64,000 bases of DNA from Acidobacteriota bacterium. Lineage in GTDB: Bacteria; Acidobacteriota; Terriglobia; Acidiferrales; UBA7541. Within the stretch, counting starts at the first letter, position 1. The number at the start of each line of letters is the position of its first letter. The notes beneath the pieces were generated by a model. It had not been told where the DNA came from. It saw only the letters and a program-made list of their open reading frames with translations, and did no database searches. Below are positions 62,120 to 64,000 of the stretch, piece by piece. The stretch spans positions 62,001 through 126,000 of the forward strand of contig QHYZ01000056.1 of the NCBI GenBank assembly GCA_003225295.1, given 5' to 3'. Both the position numbers and the translations under genes were made by a program.

Positions 62120-62683
62120 TCAGGAAAAAGGCAGCTGCCCCGCGGGCAATGCCGGCCGCGCCGCCAGCGCATGACGCAAGCACCGCGACAGATACGATGC
62201 CGCAGAGAACAGCAGCACCATGCCCAGCCCGCGGTCCAGCACAAGAAACACGGCAAAGGCGATAAATACCGCCGACCCCGTTCGATCAGGTCTCATGAGC
62301 GGGGCTTCGAGACGGCTATTCACATAGCGGGCCAGATCCCGCGGCCACTTGAAAACCCAGTACAAGCCATAGATGGGAATCAGATGAAACCACGCCGCAC
62401 GCAAAGGCTTAATGGGATACGCCCCGGCGGTGGCCTCGGCGAGGACGACATGATATTCATAGACGCAGACAAGCCAATAGACCAGGCTGATGAAATTCGC
62501 GAGAAACAGATACAAAGGCGGTATGAGCAGCGGTTCTTTGGCTAGTTCCGGATGCCGCGTGACCGCGATCATTTCCGCAATCAGCGTCCCGAGGCCCACT
62601 AGATAGCCAATCCAGATACGCGGAAACGGGGGCAAGGCCCGAGGTTCGGCCTGCTGTTGTGATTCTCTGCCGGACCAATCCAT
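62120..62683 (-). CDS. Multi-pass membrane protein of unknown function
   Basis: 187 residues with about four membrane segments (IWIGYLVGLGTLIAEMIAV, LYLFLANFISLVYWLVCVYE, AWFHLIPIYGLYWVFKW, AVFIAFAVFLVLDRGLGMVL). I do not recognise the family. ATG 62683 has GGAGG 5 nt upstream; ATG 62695 also possible. Probably co-transcribed with the M20 peptidase downstream. Confidence 0.65.
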   Translation of the reverse strand: MDWSGRESQQQAEPRALPPFPRIWIGYLVGLGTLIAEMIAVTRHPELAKEPLLIPPLYLFLANFISLVYWLVCVYEYHVVLAEATAGAYPIKPLRAAWFHLIPIYGLYWVFKWPRDLARYVNSRLEAPLMRPDRTGSAVFIAFAVFLVLDRGLGMVLLFSAASYLSRCLRHALAARPALPAGQLPFS

Positions 62684-62826
62684 TCCGTCCTCCATGCGAG
62701 CGTAACGGCCTGCCGCTGGTCCGTCAAACCCTTTCCAGGGAGCGACCGCACTGGCGTGGTGGCCGCGACTTGCCTGGTCGTGCCGGCCTTGCATAGACTG
62801 GCAGGGTTCGGATTGTGGAGGAGAAG

Positions 62827-63243
62827 ATGACGTCACTCATGAAACGCGCCTCGCAGATGGCCTGGGGCGCCGCGATATTCGTTGCGGGAATCACGGCCGG
62901 CTCGCTGTACGCACGCAGCGCGGCCGTACAGAACCGCTTTGGCCAGCCGAAAACGGTGCTGCACGTAGTGGTGTACAAATTCAGAGACACTGTCTCGAAT
63001 GATGACCGGGAAAAAGCCATCAATGGCATCAAGGAAATGGCCGGAAAAATTCCCGGCATCAAGAATGTCTGGCTGAAAACCGAACGCAACCAGATCAAGG
63101 ACTTCAGCGGCGTTTACGCCATCGAATTCACAAGCGCCGAAGCCGCGGCCGACTATGCCGAAAGCCCCGTTCATGAGGGGTGGTCCAAGATGTGGCAGGA
63201 ACAGAGAGAAAACAGCCTCTCCTTCCAGGTTTCGAACCCCTAG
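62827..63243 (+). CDS. Exported Dabb (stress-responsive alpha/beta-barrel) protein
   Basis: 138 residues. N-terminal signal or anchor (AWGAAIFVAGITAGSLYA), then a dimeric alpha-beta barrel: VLHVVVYKFRDTVSNDDREK, INGIKEMAGKIPGIKNVWL, FSGVYAIEFTSAEAAADYAE. Dabb proteins are small-ligand binders or enzymes of mostly unknown role. The GGAGGAGAAG immediately before ATG 62827 sets the start. Divergent from the membrane-protein gene. Confidence 0.8.
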   Translation: MTSLMKRASQMAWGAAIFVAGITAGSLYARSAAVQNRFGQPKTVLHVVVYKFRDTVSNDDREKAINGIKEMAGKIPGIKNVWLKTERNQIKDFSGVYAIEFTSAEAAADYAESPVHEGWSKMWQEQRENSLSFQVSNP

Positions 63244-63290
63244 CCGCCAGGTTTCCTCTGGCCTGGGGATCCTGACGGTCCGAACCCAGC

Positions 63291-64000
63291 TTATTCTTCG
63301 CGCTTGACGCCATATCTTCTGCGGATCAATGCGTCCAGGGCGCTGTCCGGCAGCAGACGTTTCGCCCACTGGATGGCGGTGGTCAGCGGCGTAACCGCAT
63401 AGCGGGCCTTGGGCTTGGGCGCTTCGATGGCCCTCAGAATGACCCGCGCGCAATCTTCCGGCGTGGTCTTCGACTTGGCCCTGCTGCGGTTCGCACCGGC
63501 CCAGCATCCTCGGTACACTTTGGCATAGGCCCCCTTCTGAATTTTCTCCTGGTACGGCTGTGCCAGTTCCACGGCGGTCTGCTGGATGTTTGTCACGATG
63601 TATCCCGGCTCGATCAAGATGGTCTTGACTCTGAAGGGATACAATTCGTGTCGCAAGGCGTTGCTCAATCCCTCCATGGCGTGCTTGCTGACGCTATAGG
63701 CGCCTTGCGCCGGCGGGGTCACCAGACCGGAGACCGAACTGATCATGATGATGCGGCCGGAGCGCCGCTCCCGCATTTTCCCCAGCGCCGCCCGGGTCAC
63801 GCGTACGACACCGAAGAAATTGGTCTCGAACTGCCGCCGCCAATCTTCCATGTTCATGTCTTCGACGGTTGCGAAATAGGCCAGTCCCGCGTTGTTGATG
63901 AGCACATCAATCTGGCCTGTTTTCTGGTGCACCACGGCAACCGCCCGCTCGACGGAGCGGTCATCCGAGACATCCATTTCCAAGGTTTCAAGTGGCAGTC
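63291..64000 (-). CDS. Short-chain dehydrogenase/reductase, 5'-partial
   Basis: The 235 visible residues lack the N-terminal NAD(P) motif, which lies beyond the right edge; the frame continues upstream of 63983 through LPLETLEMDV. Visible SDR features: INNAGLA, the catalytic Ser-Tyr-Lys in SSVSGLVTPPAQG and YSVSKHAMEG, and ILIEPGYIVTNI. A helical, basic C-terminal extension ends in IRRRYGVKREE. Classical SDR oxidoreductase; substrate unknown. Confidence 0.85.
   Translation of the reverse strand, partial: LPLETLEMDVSDDRSVERAVAVVHQKTGQIDVLINNAGLAYFATVEDMNMEDWRRQFETNFFGVVRVTRAALGKMRERRSGRIIMISSVSGLVTPPAQGAYSVSKHAMEGLSNALRHELYPFRVKTILIEPGYIVTNIQQTAVELAQPYQEKIQKGAYAKVYRGCWAGANRSRAKSKTTPEDCARVILRAIEAPKPKARYAVTPLTTAIQWAKRLLPDSALDALIRRRYGVKREE

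Overview
The window looks like chromosomal DNA of a Gram-negative, probably Acidobacteriota (Terriglobia-like) bacterium. The clues are family content rather than a marker gene: an Oar-like TonB receptor with an N-terminal carboxypeptidase-regulatory domain, a ten-or-more Asp-box sortilin-like (VPS10/BNR) exported protein, a PD40-propeller/amidohydrolase fusion, a DUF5916 barrel remnant, a DUF4139 protein, and LptD (so an LPS-type outer membrane). Coding is dense and GC-rich with strong third-position bias, which creates many long antisense open frames that I left out. I saw no rRNA, tRNA, CRISPR array, prophage or complete insertion sequence.

Layout. 1-3.5 kb (minus): a very large exported surface protein (DNRLRE, DUF2341, LamG-like and PQQ-propeller parts; its C-terminus lies outside the window), translationally coupled to a small secreted protein. 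3.6-16.6 kb: nucleotide-sugar and polysaccharide genes on both strands (Ugd, UDP-glucuronate decarboxylase, WbpA-like dehydrogenase, GmhA, a WbpP/GalE-like epimerase, a CpsB/YwqE-type phosphatase, a YdcF-like protein), interrupted by a hybrid histidine kinase, a PIN/Phd toxin-antitoxin pair and a pair of half-length TauE/SafE exporters. Two candidate sigma-54 promoters lie before Ugd and the epimerase. 16.6-26.2 kb: two giant exported beta-propeller proteins and LptD. 26.2-30.4 kb: an amidase, then an opposite-strand lipid cassette: an Aur1-like PAP2 enzyme and a CDP-alcohol phosphotransferase fused to a HAD phosphatase.

30.7-36 kb: a thiol-redox group (CcdA-TlpA fusion, separate DsbD N-terminal domain, CyaY), a beta-carbonic anhydrase and GltX. 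36-42.8 kb: a membrane-bound triple-GAF/GGDEF/HD-GYP cyclic-di-GMP protein, OsmC, a broken IS630 transposase abutting a DUF5916 fragment, and FabH. 43-47 kb: the Oar-like TonB receptor. 48-53 kb: cystathionine beta-synthase and a homocysteine methyltransferase/MTHFR fusion in one operon, facing RidA and a methyltransferase. 53-57 kb: a DUF4139 protein, and an ECF-type sigma factor with an anti-sigma protein that ends in a YCF48-like propeller. 57-64 kb: a TonB-like protein plus M48 peptidase operon closed by a perfect hairpin terminator, then M20 peptidase, membrane protein, Dabb protein and SDR genes.

The most interesting candidates are the CDP-alcohol phosphotransferase-HAD fusion beside an Aur1-like PAP2 enzyme (possible inositol or related head-group lipid pathway), the anti-sigma factor with a propeller sensor, the split DsbD-like redox relay, the half-size TauE pair, and the putative sigma-54 control of sugar-nucleotide genes. 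All function calls come from reading motifs; no database search was run.
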